This document shows, piece by piece, positions 1 through 8,871 of a stretch of DNA of 39,526 nt. The stretch is from Micrococcaceae bacterium. GTDB lineage: Bacteria; Actinomycetota; Actinomycetes; Actinomycetales; Micrococcaceae. The position numbers and the translations under genes are program-made. The number at the start of each line of letters is the position of its first letter. The stretch's first letter is position 1. Location of the stretch: positions 1-39,526 of the forward strand of contig JABXHI010000015.1 in NCBI GenBank assembly GCA_013393415.1. Direction: 5' to 3'. Under the pieces are notes generated by a model. The model had not been told where the DNA came from and searched no databases. It saw only the letters and a list, made by a program, of their open reading frames with translations.

Positions 1-960
1 GGGATCAAGCACATCCGGACGGTTCGTCGCAGCAATCAGGATGACGTTGGAGCTTTCGTCGAAGCCATCCATCTCGACCAGCAACTGGTTCAGGGTTTGT
101 TCGCGCTCATCGTTACCGCCGCCCACACCAGCGCCACGGTGACGTCCCACCGCATCAATCTCATCGACGAAAATAATGGCCGGCGCGTTCTTCTTGGCCT
201 CGGTAAACAGGTCACGCACACGCGAGGCACCCACACCAACAAACATTTCGACAAAGTCGGAACCCGAAATGGTGTAGAACGGCACACTCGCTTCACCAGC
301 GAGTGCACGGGCGATGAGCGTCTTCCCGGTACCGGGAGGCCCATACAGCAGCACACCCGTTGGAATCTTGGCACCGACGGCCTTGAACTTCTCCGGTTCG
401 GTCAAAAACTCTTTAATCTCATAGAGCTCTTCGACGGCCTCATCCGAACCCGCAACATCTTTGAACGTAACCTGCGGGGTATCCTTCGACATCAGCTTGG
501 CCTGTGATTTACCAAACTTCATCATCTGACTACCGCCGCCCTGCATGCGAGACAGCAAGAACCAGAACAACAGGGCAATGATGATGAACGGGATCAAGAA
601 GCCCAACATGGACATCAGCCAGTTGGATTGGACGGGCTCATCCGTATAGTCATCCAGAGTCGATTCCGCGATGGCATCCACCACGGTTTCAGCACGATCC
701 GCTGAATAGAAGAAATGCACCTGGGTGCCGAGATTGCGGTCCTCGTGGACAAAGTCGTCTTGCAGTGTCAGGTCAACGCGAGACTCGTTGTCATCCAACA
801 ACGCTTGGTCTGCCTTGTTGTCTTGCAACAATTCCATACCCACCGAGGTATCGACACGGTTCGATGAGGAACCAGACAATACCGGCACGATGAGTATTAA
901 CGCTAATACTGCAAGGACGATCCAAATGACCGGCCCTTTAAAGATGTTCTTGGCTTTCAC
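1..960 (-). CDS. ftsH: ATP-dependent zinc metalloprotease FtsH (partial, N-terminal 320 residues)
   Basis: Membrane-anchored AAA+ protease that degrades misfolded and short-lived membrane and cytosolic proteins. The minus-strand frame is open to the window edge. TM1 lies at about residues 9-28, an extracytoplasmic domain at 30-112, TM2 at about 115-135, Walker A GPPGTGKT at 207-214 and Walker [10 protein letters not shown] at 262-270; the visible part ends at [11 protein letters not shown]. The second region of homology and the HEXXH protease domain lie outside the window. The start is GTG at 960. It has AGAAGG directly before it, which is too close for an ordinary ribosome site, but TACCTT lies exactly 7 nt upstream, which fits a leaderless mRNA. 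Related proteins begin in the same way (VKxxFKGP). hpt, its usual neighbour, is separated from it by an oppositely oriented HNH gene. Confidence 0.97.
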   Translation of the reverse strand, partial: MKAKNIFKGPVIWIVLAVLALILIVPVLSGSSSNRVDTSVGMELLQDNKADQALLDDNESRVDLTLQDDFVHEDRNLGTQVHFFYSADRAETVVDAIAESTLDDYTDEPVQSNWLMSMLGFLIPFIIIALLFWFLLSRMQGGGSQMMKFGKSQAKLMSKDTPQVTFKDVAGSDEAVEELYEIKEFLTEPEKFKAVGAKIPTGVLLYGPPGTGKTLIARALAGEASVPFYTISGSDFVEMFVGVGASRVRDLFTEAKKNAPAIIFVDEIDAVGRHRGAGVGGGNDEREQTLNQLLVEMDGFDESSNVILIAATNRPDVLDP

Positions 961-967
961 CCTTCTA

Positions 968-973
968 AAGGTA
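968..973 (-). promoter_or_regulatory. Putative -10 element of a leaderless ftsH promoter
   Basis: TACCTT on the minus strand, with a 7-nt gap to the GTG start at 960. The spacing would put the transcription start on or next to the start codon. No convincing -35 hexamer is visible. Confidence 0.45.
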
Positions 974-1047
974 CCTGCTTCGTCAAGCTCGCATGTCCAC
1001 GTCTCTTTTCCTTTCGCAATCGGTGGAAGGGTCCACAGCCGTCAAAG

Positions 1048-1056
1048 TTATCCACA
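1048..1056 (+). promoter_or_regulatory. Perfect DnaA-box 9-mer
   Basis: TTATCCACA in the divergent intergenic region between ftsH and the DUF222-HNH gene. It matches the DnaA box consensus exactly. A single box does not make an origin; it could titrate DnaA or affect the divergent promoters. A second perfect copy lies at 20207-20215. Confidence 0.35.
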
Positions 1057-1135
1057 ATTTGGACGTGTGTGGGCGCGTCCGGTGTCAAAGTTCGCGACAC
1101 TAGTGGCATTGCTACTTTTCGAAAGGAGGTGCGAC

Positions 1136-2944
1136 ATGACGACACCAACACTCACTGCTCCAGACACACAGGACGCCGACGATGGGCCCGAACTCTCTGG
1201 AACACAGCGAGCCTTTCCTGCCCACGCGGCGAATATGCAGCAGCTCCGTCAGCAGTACGGACAGGATCTCCAGACCATGACGGGCCCAGAATTATTAGCC
1301 ATGCATGCGTTAGTGACCGAACAACTTGAAACCCGCTCCGATCAGGAACTCACAGACACTGCTGAATACCAAGATGCGGGTCTGTCACTGGGAGATGTCT
1401 CCCGAATCGCCGAAGAAAACCATCGTCGGTTCTATAACTTCCAATGCCGAATCGCTCTGTTACTTGAGGGCTGGTTTACAACATTGGAAGCGCGCAGTGC
1501 CACCCTGGCGCATAAGGGTAAACAACCATTCAAGGATTCCAAAGATTTCCAATCTCGACTCAACGGGATTGATGTCATTGAAGTGGAACGTCGCCTACGC
1601 ATTGCCAACGCGAATCCGACCAAACCCGGTGCGTCGAAAATGCGGGCACCCAAAATCCAGAAAGCCATGACCTCGGGGAGCATTGACCCGTCATCGGCTA
1701 ACTACATTGTCGACCGGTTGCGTTCCATTCGGGCCTCGGCAAAACGCGCTGGCTCCACGGATGCTCAAGCGGATCAACTCGTCGCTACTAAAGAGGGCGA
1801 ATTCCTCGCCAAGGCGTTGCATGCTGGTCCCGCTGAAGTTCGACGCTTTGCCGACCGTACGAAACGCAGCACTGGCCGTCAGTTCACCAAGCCAGGCACT
1901 CGACTCACGCCGAAGCAACGTCAATATGAAGAAGGTCTACGATTTGTCACGCCGCTGGGCGATAACCACGTTCGCTTGGATTGGGTGCTAACCAAGTGGC
2001 AATACAAAAACGTTCTAGAACGCTTGCGACAACGGGTCAATAATCTTCGTTCGGAAATATCCCGGATCAATGAAGATACCAGGGATCAGGTCAGCGGAAA
2101 GCCACAAACTGGAGCGCAACGAATTACGCCCGCCGATGATGAGTACGAAATTCCCATGCTCTACGACAACCGAACGGTTGCCCAGCGGTGGTCACATTTC
2201 CTGTTAGATATTTTGGAAACCGGCATTGTGCTCACCAGTTTCGATTCCGGTGAGGCCCAGGATCAGGTCAACGCGTATTGCGGCGACGTTCAACAACGTT
2301 CCAACACGACATCCGAATTCCAAACCGTCGACGAAACCCATCCCGAGGATATTGCGCCGTCCGGTGCCGTCATTCCAGGGCTGGGCCGTTTAGTCAATGT
2401 CGCGCCCAACGTCATGATTGGGCTGCAGTACTCGGATCTCGCCGGAAAATACTTGGACTTTGGTTCAGAAGACCCAAATGTACAAGCCGAAATAGCTGCG
2501 CTGCTGGAAGGCCGTAAGCCTTTTCCAGAACTCTACGACTACGACACCATGAACATGGATTGGGCAACACTGCGGCACATGGCTTGCGACGCTTCGATTA
2601 TCCCCGCAGTCTTGAATTCTCCAGGTGAGCCGCTCGACGTCGGTCGCGCCCAGCGCGCATTCCCGACCAGTATTCGTCGTGCCGTTATCCTACGAGACGG
2701 CGGATGCGCCTACCCGGGATGCAAGATGCCGCACATCTATTCGGAAATTCACCACATCGTCCACTGGCAAAACGGCGGTGCGACATCACTGGAGAATGCC
2801 GTAATGTTGTGCAACTTCCACCATATGATCACGCATCAATCGGAAGTCATTGTCCGACTCAACGACGATCAACTCCCGGAGTTTCTTCTAGAACCGACCG
2901 CACAGGAAGCAACGTGGGTCCGCAATATGATGCATCGCGGATAA
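1136..2944 (+). CDS. DUF222 / HNH endonuclease domain protein (13E12-like family)
   Basis: A 602-residue protein with an N-terminal helical DUF222-like region and a C-terminal HNH nuclease domain. The metal-finger and nuclease residues are visible: the C-x4-C pair at about 524 and 529, the HH pair in EIHHIVHW at about 539-540, the central Asn at about 554, and Cys and HH at about 559-563. The reading frame extends upstream to 725, but AAAGGAGG at 1123-1130 followed by ATG 1136 is a strong ribosome site and decides the start. Proteins of this family are abundant and often multicopy in Actinobacteria; their function is not settled and mobility is only suspected. The gene is opposite in orientation to its neighbours and splits hpt from ftsH. 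A related partial gene lies at the right edge of the window. Confidence 0.88.
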   Translation: MTTPTLTAPDTQDADDGPELSGTQRAFPAHAANMQQLRQQYGQDLQTMTGPELLAMHALVTEQLETRSDQELTDTAEYQDAGLSLGDVSRIAEENHRRFYNFQCRIALLLEGWFTTLEARSATLAHKGKQPFKDSKDFQSRLNGIDVIEVERRLRIANANPTKPGASKMRAPKIQKAMTSGSIDPSSANYIVDRLRSIRASAKRAGSTDAQADQLVATKEGEFLAKALHAGPAEVRRFADRTKRSTGRQFTKPGTRLTPKQRQYEEGLRFVTPLGDNHVRLDWVLTKWQYKNVLERLRQRVNNLRSEISRINEDTRDQVSGKPQTGAQRITPADDEYEIPMLYDNRTVAQRWSHFLLDILETGIVLTSFDSGEAQDQVNAYCGDVQQRSNTTSEFQTVDETHPEDIAPSGAVIPGLGRLVNVAPNVMIGLQYSDLAGKYLDFGSEDPNVQAEIAALLEGRKPFPELYDYDTMNMDWATLRHMACDASIIPAVLNSPGEPLDVGRAQRAFPTSIRRAVILRDGGCAYPGCKMPHIYSEIHHIVHWQNGGATSLENAVMLCNFHHMITHQSEVIVRLNDDQLPEFLLEPTAQEATWVRNMMHRG

Positions 2945-2976
2945 ATACGGAACGATAATCCAAAAGGGTACAGCAC

Positions 2977-3012
2977 CCCGGTGGTGTCACAACATAGCGT
3001 GGCGCCACCGGG
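2977..3012. terminator. Hairpin between the convergent HNH and hpt genes
   Basis: The arms CCCGGTGG (2977-2984) and CCACCGGG (3005-3012) pair perfectly, and the stem can extend inward to 12 pairs with G-U pairs, leaving a 12-nt loop. It lies between two convergent stop codons and has no long T-tract. It could end transcription from both sides. Confidence 0.6.
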
Positions 3013-3025
3013 ACGAGGGCATTCC

Positions 3026-3577
3026 TTACTGGTAAACGTGTGGGGCCAAGGTGCCCAGAACGTCCAGGTTGCGATATTTCTGGTCGAAGTCCAGACCGTA
3101 TCCAACGACAAACTCGTTCGGGATATCACGGCCAATGTATTTCACATCGATATCGACGGCCAAAGCATCTGGTTTACGTAACAAGGTCACAATTTCGACA
3201 GAAGCTGGACCGCGAGATTTCAGGTTCGTTTGCAACCATGAAAGCGTCAGACCAGAATCGACAATATCTTCGACAATCAGCACGTGGCGATCCATCAAAT
3301 CCTCTTCGAGATCTTTCAAGATACGCACAACCCCCGATGATTTCGTCCCAGAACCGTACGAGGACACTGCCATAAAGTCGACGGTGACTTGTGATTTCAT
3401 GGCTCGCGATAAGTCAGCCATGATCATCAATGCGCCTTTGAGCACACCGACTAGCAAGACATCTTTACCTTCATAGTCGCGGTCAATTTTGGCTGCCAAG
3501 TCCTTGACGATCTCGTCAATTTCTTCGCGGCTGAGTAGCACTGACTCTAAATCGCCTACAACGTCTTCGGCCTTCAT
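3026..3577 (-). CDS. hpt: Hypoxanthine phosphoribosyltransferase
   Basis: Cytosolic purine-salvage enzyme converting hypoxanthine or guanine plus PRPP to IMP or GMP. The protein has 183 residues, normal for the family. The PRPP-binding loop reads VLIVEDIVDSGLTL at about 99-112, with its two acidic residues, and the N-terminal loop LVGVLKGA is at about 42-49. ATG 3577 is preferred over GTG 3583 because GAGGAG at 3583-3588 sits about 6 nt from the ATG but overlaps the GTG. It lies 22 nt downstream of tilS and is probably translated from the same mRNA. In most Actinobacteria ftsH follows directly; here the HNH gene intervenes. Confidence 0.95.
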   Translation of the reverse strand: MKAEDVVGDLESVLLSREEIDEIVKDLAAKIDRDYEGKDVLLVGVLKGALMIMADLSRAMKSQVTVDFMAVSSYGSGTKSSGVVRILKDLEEDLMDRHVLIVEDIVDSGLTLSWLQTNLKSRGPASVEIVTLLRKPDALAVDIDVKYIGRDIPNEFVVGYGLDFDQKYRNLDVLGTLAPHVYQ

Positions 3578-3599
3578 GGTCACTCCTCATAGTGTCTGG

Positions 3600-4772
3600 T
3601 TACTCGCTCGGAGGTGAGCAGATAACTAATAGTTTTGCATATTCGTTGGTTGCTTTTTTCCGGTAGAGACTCACGTGTCCCTCCAGCTGGATTGGGCCCG
3701 CCGATGACGCCACACCAACGGGCGGGAAGATGAGCTCTTGAACAGCACGTAACCGTTCGGACGTCGGCTGGGGCGCATCGAATTGTCGAACAGCACGTGC
3801 CACGACCCGACGTAGGATGGCAGGCTTGAGCGCGCGCAATTGAGCCAGAGAAAAACTGATCTGATGCGTTTCCTCATCTGCGAGCGCACGATACGATTCC
3901 TCGGCAAGTTCGTCGAGCAGATCCGCGTCTTCTGCTGCGAGCGCGGCGGTAGTGGTTAGACCTGAAAACACACCGGGGCCGAGCCCGCTACTCGGATCCG
4001 TCAGTGTCGGTAGAAGATGATTGCGGACCCGGATCCGAGCCACATCATCATCAAAATTCATCGGATCCTGGAAATATCTTAAGCCTGCCCAGGTGCAGAT
4101 GGCTTCAGTCCCCTGTCGGGTAAGCTCCAGGATGGGACGGCCAATGCGGATAGGCTGATAGCCAGCACTATTATGGTGACGCTGCTTTCGTATGCCAGCA
4201 ATTGAGCGCGCTCCTGAGCCTCTGGCGATGCCTAGCAACACCTGCTCGGCTTGATCATTGGCGGTATGCGCGGTGACCACACCGGCAGCGTCGACCTCAT
4301 GTGCACAACGCACAAACGCAGCGTATCGGGCTTCTCGTGCGGCTGCCTCAAGGCCGTCTCCATGATCCGTCACGCTTAGACGTTCCGTCAGCACGGGTTC
4401 AAGACGTAGCATCCCACAAATCTCGGCGGTGCGCCGTGCAACCTTGGCCGTGACGTGCTGTAGTTGGTGATCTAGCACGATCGCGCCAAAGGTGATGCCA
4501 GTGGTTCGCTGCGTTTCGGCGGCAATAACGGCTAGAGCCAGTGAGTCTGCCCCACCAGAAACGGCCACTAGGATCGGCCCCGTGGAGTCGTCGTCTGCGT
4601 TCCGCCACTGGTGTGCCATGGCTTTGAGCTGATTGATGCCAGCATGAACCGCTGGCGGCCACGCTTGCGTTGGCGGCCAAATCCTAGGTCCTTGGGGCAC
4701 TTGCAGCTGTGTGGTCATCGGATCATTCAAGGTCGCGTCAACGCTACTTAGCCCAGTACTCGAGTTATCCAT
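3600..4772 (-). CDS. tilS: tRNA(Ile)-lysidine synthase
   Basis: N-type PP-loop ATPase that attaches lysine to C34 of tRNA(Ile2), changing both its codon reading and its charging identity. The ATP-binding loop SGGADS is at about 72-77, followed by the family segments LDHQLQ and TAHTANDQAEQVL. The length of 390 residues is within the bacterial range. The start is uncertain: ATG 4772 overlaps the end of the upstream metalloprotease gene by 25 nt, giving translational coupling, while ATG 4718 would remove 18 weakly conserved residues. Neither has a good ribosome site. It belongs to the cluster dacB > DUF2342 > tilS > hpt. Confidence 0.93.
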   Translation of the reverse strand: MDNSSTGLSSVDATLNDPMTTQLQVPQGPRIWPPTQAWPPAVHAGINQLKAMAHQWRNADDDSTGPILVAVSGGADSLALAVIAAETQRTTGITFGAIVLDHQLQHVTAKVARRTAEICGMLRLEPVLTERLSVTDHGDGLEAAAREARYAAFVRCAHEVDAAGVVTAHTANDQAEQVLLGIARGSGARSIAGIRKQRHHNSAGYQPIRIGRPILELTRQGTEAICTWAGLRYFQDPMNFDDDVARIRVRNHLLPTLTDPSSGLGPGVFSGLTTTAALAAEDADLLDELAEESYRALADEETHQISFSLAQLRALKPAILRRVVARAVRQFDAPQPTSERLRAVQELIFPPVGVASSAGPIQLEGHVSLYRKKATNEYAKLLVICSPPSE

Positions 4773-5770
4773 GCATCAGCGTCGTGCAGTTCGTCCATGG
4801 TTGGCAGATGCTGCGGATTTTCCCAGACACGGTTGAACTGTTCCATTCCGACACGATCAACAACTGCCGCTACGAAGGATTGGCCTCGCTTATATTGTTT
4901 CGCCTTGGCATCGAGGCCAAAGACCTTGCGCAGGATCTGACTAAACCATTTGTACTTCGAGGAGCGTGCGTCAAAGCGTTGTCGGATGGTTTTTACACTT
5001 GGTACCAGCGTGGTATCGACCGCGTCCATGATCACATTGGCGTGCCCCTCCAGCAGGGACATTACCGCGGTGATCTGGGATTCCAAAGTCTTAGAGCGCT
5101 CGGTTTTCTGTTCGGCGTTCAACTCACTTTCGGATTCTGGCAGCAAGTTGGTCATGAGGAACTCGGTGGCAATCTGCAAAATATGGTCGGCCAACCATGG
5201 GGCTTGAGCAAATTGGGCAACATGGGTGAGTTCGTGCAAGCTGACCCAGAAGCGGAAATCTTCAGCGTTGAGGTTGAGCTCTTCACGAATCATCATCACA
5301 TTTGGTGCAACGAGCATGAGGCGGGGCTTTGCATCACCTTCCGCAGCTTTGGCCGCGTATGGTTCGAACTGCCCCAACACCTTACTGGCAAGAAACGCCA
5401 GTACGGAGCCTACTTGCGCACCAGAAAATGCTGCGGTCACGCCCGTGCCAATGTTTTTCACCAGTTCGGGTTGGGCTTCATGAAGGCGGGTGATGGCTGG
5501 TTCCAACATGACCTGCAGCGACGCCGAGTTGGCGGTGATCCAACCGGGCCGGTCAACCACTAATACATCGACGTCATCCGCCACGGTGGTGGCGTCCCAG
5601 TGCTGGATGACCGGCAATTTGCTCAGGTATGCCACGTGTTCAGCTGCCGAATAGGCAGCGGCTCGCAGTCCTTCGGCTTCAACGATTGCATCCGTGGCGG
5701 GCACCCGTGGCCCCGGAGGCACCAGGTTTGTTCCGGTTGAAACGGCGACGTGCTGTTTAAAAATTTCCAT
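4748..5770 (-). CDS. Zinc-dependent metalloprotease, DUF2342 family
   Basis: Actinobacterial zincin-like protein of 340 residues, of the kind often labelled coenzyme F420 biosynthesis-associated. The zinc motif HELTH is at 179-183 in SLHELTHVAQF, and a second conserved segment EGHANVIMD follows about 70 residues later and could supply the third ligand. No signal peptide is seen, so it is probably cytosolic. No F420 biosynthesis gene occurs in the window, so that label is not supported here. It begins 47 nt after the dacB stop and overlaps the start of tilS, so it is an operon member. The physiological substrate is unknown. Confidence 0.85.
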   Translation of the reverse strand: MEIFKQHVAVSTGTNLVPPGPRVPATDAIVEAEGLRAAAYSAAEHVAYLSKLPVIQHWDATTVADDVDVLVVDRPGWITANSASLQVMLEPAITRLHEAQPELVKNIGTGVTAAFSGAQVGSVLAFLASKVLGQFEPYAAKAAEGDAKPRLMLVAPNVMMIREELNLNAEDFRFWVSLHELTHVAQFAQAPWLADHILQIATEFLMTNLLPESESELNAEQKTERSKTLESQITAVMSLLEGHANVIMDAVDTTLVPSVKTIRQRFDARSSKYKWFSQILRKVFGLDAKAKQYKRGQSFVAAVVDRVGMEQFNRVWENPQHLPTMDELHDADAWITRVLG

Positions 5771-5800
5771 AGGTCCATCCCATCACGTTGAAGTGTTTTT

Positions 5801-5818
5801 ACCAACGACGCTGTTGGT
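5801..5818. terminator. Short dyad between dacB and the DUF2342 gene
   Basis: ACCAAC (5801-5806) and GTTGGT (5813-5818) form a 6-bp stem with a 6-nt loop at the dacB stop codon. In the direction of transcription no U-tract follows, so at most it is a weak attenuator or an RNA-processing site within the operon. Confidence 0.25.
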
Positions 5819-7374
5819 CACTCAGTTTGGCACCCGCAGTCGGTCAGTACTTGGACGAGGCGGTCTTGTTCGGCTCGGGCGGCAGCATAGTCTTCGCCGG
5901 CCCCTGTGGTGTTAACGGCAAACCACAGTGCTCGGCCATCTGCTGTCACGGTCATTCCCGCATTGGAGCTGGCAACTTCCAGGGTGCCGGTTTTGGAACG
6001 CACGATGCCCGAGTAGGGCGCTTCGGCCATCCGATTGCGCATGGTGCCGTCGTATCCGGCGACGGTCAGCGCGTGGAACACCGGCCTGAACTGCTCATCG
6101 GCGAGCATGACGTCATACAGTTGCACCATCGAGTTCAGGGTGGCACGACTATTTGGTGAGAGTCCACTGTTATCGACGAATTGTAAGTTTTCGGTGGAAA
6201 TTCCCAGGTCGCCCATGGTGGATTGCATGGTTGCTGCGGTGCCATCGAAGTCTGGGCTGTTGCCCGCGGCGAGCGCAGCTTCGCGTCCGAACATTTCAAA
6301 GAGCATGTTGTTGGACTGCTTCATAGCATATTCCAGTTGTTGTCCAAGTGGCGCGGACCGCACCGTGGCGACTGCTTCGAGATCGTTGGACCGGGTTTGT
6401 TGACCCGCGTAACTGAATTCGATGTTCATGCTGTCGGCTTCGGCCAGTGCGGTGAGGTGTCGTGCATAGGCTGCTGTGGCGTGTACGGCCCCATCTTCCA
6501 CCGCAGTGTTTTCGGTGCGCGGATTCACGTAAAAACCGCCGAAAGTGTTCATCGGGTAGATCGGTGAAATCCAGCCGCCGGTCATCAAACTTTCAGACCA
6601 GCCCGGGTGCACCCATGGCTGGTTGTAACGTGACACGTCGGCCCAGACATCGACAGTGAGGTTGTCACCGGCCGAGAATTGGTCGCTGATGGAGTCCCAG
6701 GTTTTTTCGGCGAGATCGGCCAATCCGGCGTAGCCCATGGTTTCACCGGTTCCTTCGCCGGTGGCCAGTAGGCCGTCTCCCCCACCTGTCAAAACGACAC
6801 CCGAGTCGGTGCTATAGCTAGCCGAGGTGGCGAAGCGGTGGTCGGTGTCGAGGTGTTCTAACACCGTCGCGGCGGTAAAGAGTTTTAGTGTTGAGGCCGG
6901 CACGATCTGGTCTTGACCGCCGGCGTCATAGAGTGTGTTACCGGTTGCAGCGTCGACGACGACCATCCTGTTGTTGAGGTTCAGCTCCCCCATTTCTGTA
7001 TTCAAGGCTCGGGTGAGTTGCTCGGTGTCGGGTCGCGGCGCATTGACGTTGACGAGTTCTGAGACGTTTTCAATGTCCAGGACTTCGTCGGTGTCAGCTT
7101 CGGGTGGCAGGCCGATGGGTGGGGCGGCATAAACCTGTGGCATACCGGTTGTCCCGCCACCGGGTGCGGCAGATGGCGTCACCAGGTCGCGCATAGACTG
7201 ATACCAGTCTCTCGCCTGAATTTTCATGATGTCGGTGCTCGGCGCAGGGTAGACCAGTGCCATCCCGGCACCGCCCACAATTCCAATCAGCAGTCCGATG
7301 AGCCAGCTGGTGTTGCGATTTCGACCCTTCGGGGTGCGGTTGGCACGCCGTCCAGATTGTTGCGCTGCCATCAT
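5818..7374 (-). CDS. dacB: D-alanyl-D-alanine carboxypeptidase/endopeptidase, PBP4 type (peptidase S13)
   Basis: Low-molecular-mass penicillin-binding protein that trims or cleaves peptidoglycan stem peptides outside the membrane. It has 518 residues. An Arg/Lys-rich N-terminus precedes a single TM/signal anchor at about 24-43, followed by a linker of about 70 residues. All three active-site motifs are present: STLK at 161-164, SNN at 354-356 and KTG at 461-463, in the S13 spacing with a large insert after the first motif. The start is ATG 7374, with AGGTG 7-8 nt upstream; ATG 7371 follows immediately and cannot be excluded. It is the first gene of the dacB > DUF2342 > tilS > hpt unit and is divergent from ppa. 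Confidence 0.94.
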   Translation of the reverse strand: MMAAQQSGRRANRTPKGRNRNTSWLIGLLIGIVGGAGMALVYPAPSTDIMKIQARDWYQSMRDLVTPSAAPGGGTTGMPQVYAAPPIGLPPEADTDEVLDIENVSELVNVNAPRPDTEQLTRALNTEMGELNLNNRMVVVDAATGNTLYDAGGQDQIVPASTLKLFTAATVLEHLDTDHRFATSASYSTDSGVVLTGGGDGLLATGEGTGETMGYAGLADLAEKTWDSISDQFSAGDNLTVDVWADVSRYNQPWVHPGWSESLMTGGWISPIYPMNTFGGFYVNPRTENTAVEDGAVHATAAYARHLTALAEADSMNIEFSYAGQQTRSNDLEAVATVRSAPLGQQLEYAMKQSNNMLFEMFGREAALAAGNSPDFDGTAATMQSTMGDLGISTENLQFVDNSGLSPNSRATLNSMVQLYDVMLADEQFRPVFHALTVAGYDGTMRNRMAEAPYSGIVRSKTGTLEVASSNAGMTVTADGRALWFAVNTTGAGEDYAAARAEQDRLVQVLTDCGCQTE

Positions 7375-7538
7375 GGTTTCACCTGTCGAACTTTTTTCGC
7401 GTTAGCCTGTTTAATATCTTGGCACCCTTGAGCACATTTGGGTGATTCGCCTGTGCACGTAATAACCTTAGAACAAGCATACGCTTGCGTCAGATCGTTT
7501 CGGCGCGGCAAGACATACCGCCAACAGATGGAGAAATA

Positions 7539-8018
7539 ATGCAGCACGACGTCACCATTGAGATCCCAGCCGGTTCGCGCGTCAAATACGAGATCAATGA
7601 AAAGACAGGTCGTTTGCACCTGGATCGCATTTTGTACACCGCCATGTCGTATCCCACCCATTACGGTTTTTTCGATAATACGTTGGGGGAAGATGGCGAT
7701 CCTCTCGATGCGATGGTATACCTGCCGGGCTTCGAGTTGCTGCCCAATATCGTGGTGGAAGCCCGTCCGATCGGTATCTTTTCGATGACCGACGATGGCG
7801 GCGGGGACGACAAGGTGCTGTGCGTGCCAACTGATCAACGTTACGACCACATCCAGGATATTGGCGATATCGATGAGTACCTGGTTAAAGAGATCGAGCA
7901 CTTTTTCACCCGGTATAAGGATCTTGAACCAGGCAAATGGGTTCGCGCTGAAGGATGGAAGGATCGCAGGGCTGCCGAAGCTGAGCTGCAGGCTTCCATC
8001 GATCGTTTCCAGGGCTAG
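7539..8018 (+). CDS. ppa: Inorganic pyrophosphatase (family I)
   Basis: Soluble Mg-dependent enzyme hydrolysing pyrophosphate, which drives biosynthetic reactions such as tRNA charging and nucleotide polymerisation. The protein has 159 residues. Family residues are visible: the RVKYEI substrate-binding segment near 16-21, YPTHYGFF near 42-49, the signature GDPLDAMV (D-x-D-type metal site) near 56-63, and DDKVLCVP. The frame is open further upstream, but ATG 7539 has GGAG 7-8 nt before it and matches the short N-terminus of the family. It is divergent from dacB, as is common in related actinobacteria, and is followed by a strong terminator. Confidence 0.96.
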   Translation: MQHDVTIEIPAGSRVKYEINEKTGRLHLDRILYTAMSYPTHYGFFDNTLGEDGDPLDAMVYLPGFELLPNIVVEARPIGIFSMTDDGGGDDKVLCVPTDQRYDHIQDIGDIDEYLVKEIEHFFTRYKDLEPGKWVRAEGWKDRRAAEAELQASIDRFQG

Positions 8019-8116
8019 GCCCAACTGAGAACCACCTCATTTTGAAGGCATTTCGTATGGTTTTCAGCAATTTCGCCCAAAGACAATACTGAGGTCGCCT
8101 CACAATATACGCGTAG

Positions 8117-8146
8117 AACGCCGCGAGATTCCGGTCTCGCGGCGTT
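8117..8146. terminator. Strong hairpin terminator after ppa
   Basis: A perfect 12-bp stem (8117-8128 with 8135-8146) closed by a 6-nt loop TTCCGG, starting about 100 nt after the ppa stop. The only poly-U trace is TTTCG. This is typical of actinobacterial intrinsic terminators. Confidence 0.8.
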
Positions 8147-8230
8147 TCGTCGTGCATCCCCACAACGCATCCACGCTTGGCCGTCTAATATTCCTCGCTT
8201 CGGGTGTCGGGTCCGTGTAAGGATAGAACC

Positions 8231-8869
8231 ATGTTTGTTGTGACGATGACTCAGCGCACCACCGAGCCCAGTGAACAAAACGTGCGGGCGTTACAGAAGG
8301 AGTTAGCGCAGCGTCTTGGGGCAGATCTGCCCGGGTCTTGGGCTGCGGATTCGACCATGTATCAGCAGGTTTTGACGTCGTCACACCATGTGGTTGAGAT
8401 GGCCTTGCACGCGATGCGGTTGGGTACCTGGAATGTTGGTATCGGTGTCGGCTCGGTTGTTGAAAACGGCAATGGGCTGGACGGTTCGGGCGTCAAAGCC
8501 GCCGCTCTTGCCGTATCGATTGCGGCCAAGCAGGGCCAGCTGGTGCCGTTGCGGGTCGAGGCCGCCAAGCCGCCCCGCGGTGTCGAGCAGACGCAACTCG
8601 GCCAGCATACGCAAAGCGTCTTGCAGTTGCTGGGCCATATTGTGTCCCGTCGTTCCACCGCTGAATGGGCGGTCCTTGATCAGTTAACCCCGGGTGTTCG
8701 CGGTCAACAGCGTCGCGTGGCCGAGGAGTTAGACATGACGGTCCAGGCAGTATCGCAGGCCATTAAACGTTCCCTCTATAACACCGAGCACGACGTCCGA
8801 AGCGCCGTGAGTTTGCTGTTAGACCAAACCGGTGCGGCCGTCACCATCCAGTCCAATAGCGGCTACTAG
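8231..8869 (+). CDS. SatD-like protein with C-terminal helix-turn-helix
   Basis: A 212-residue soluble protein. The N-terminal part, from FVVTMTQRTTEP to WNVGIGVGSV (about 2-75), resembles in outline the SatD family (a short beta strand, a helix, then a variable glycine-rich strand), but the match is by eye and weak. The C-terminal region RRVAEELDMTVQAVSQAIKR (about 160-180) is a good helix-turn-helix candidate, suggesting DNA binding. ATG 8231 is chosen because AAGGA lies about 8 nt upstream; ATG 8246 is an alternative. The stop is 2 nt from the convergent HAD gene. The target is unknown. Confidence 0.7.
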   Translation: MFVVTMTQRTTEPSEQNVRALQKELAQRLGADLPGSWAADSTMYQQVLTSSHHVVEMALHAMRLGTWNVGIGVGSVVENGNGLDGSGVKAAALAVSIAAKQGQLVPLRVEAAKPPRGVEQTQLGQHTQSVLQLLGHIVSRRSTAEWAVLDQLTPGVRGQQRRVAEELDMTVQAVSQAIKRSLYNTEHDVRSAVSLLLDQTGAAVTIQSNSGY

Positions 8870-8871
8870 TA

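Noticed and set aside
4709-5563. Plus-strand open frame (284 codons) over the DUF2342 metalloprotease
   Set aside because: Antisense to a gene with an HELTH zinc motif and operon context; no motif of its own.
7371-8024. Long minus-strand open frame (217 codons) over ppa
   Set aside because: It is fully antisense to a well-supported pyrophosphatase gene and has no recognisable motif or ribosome site.
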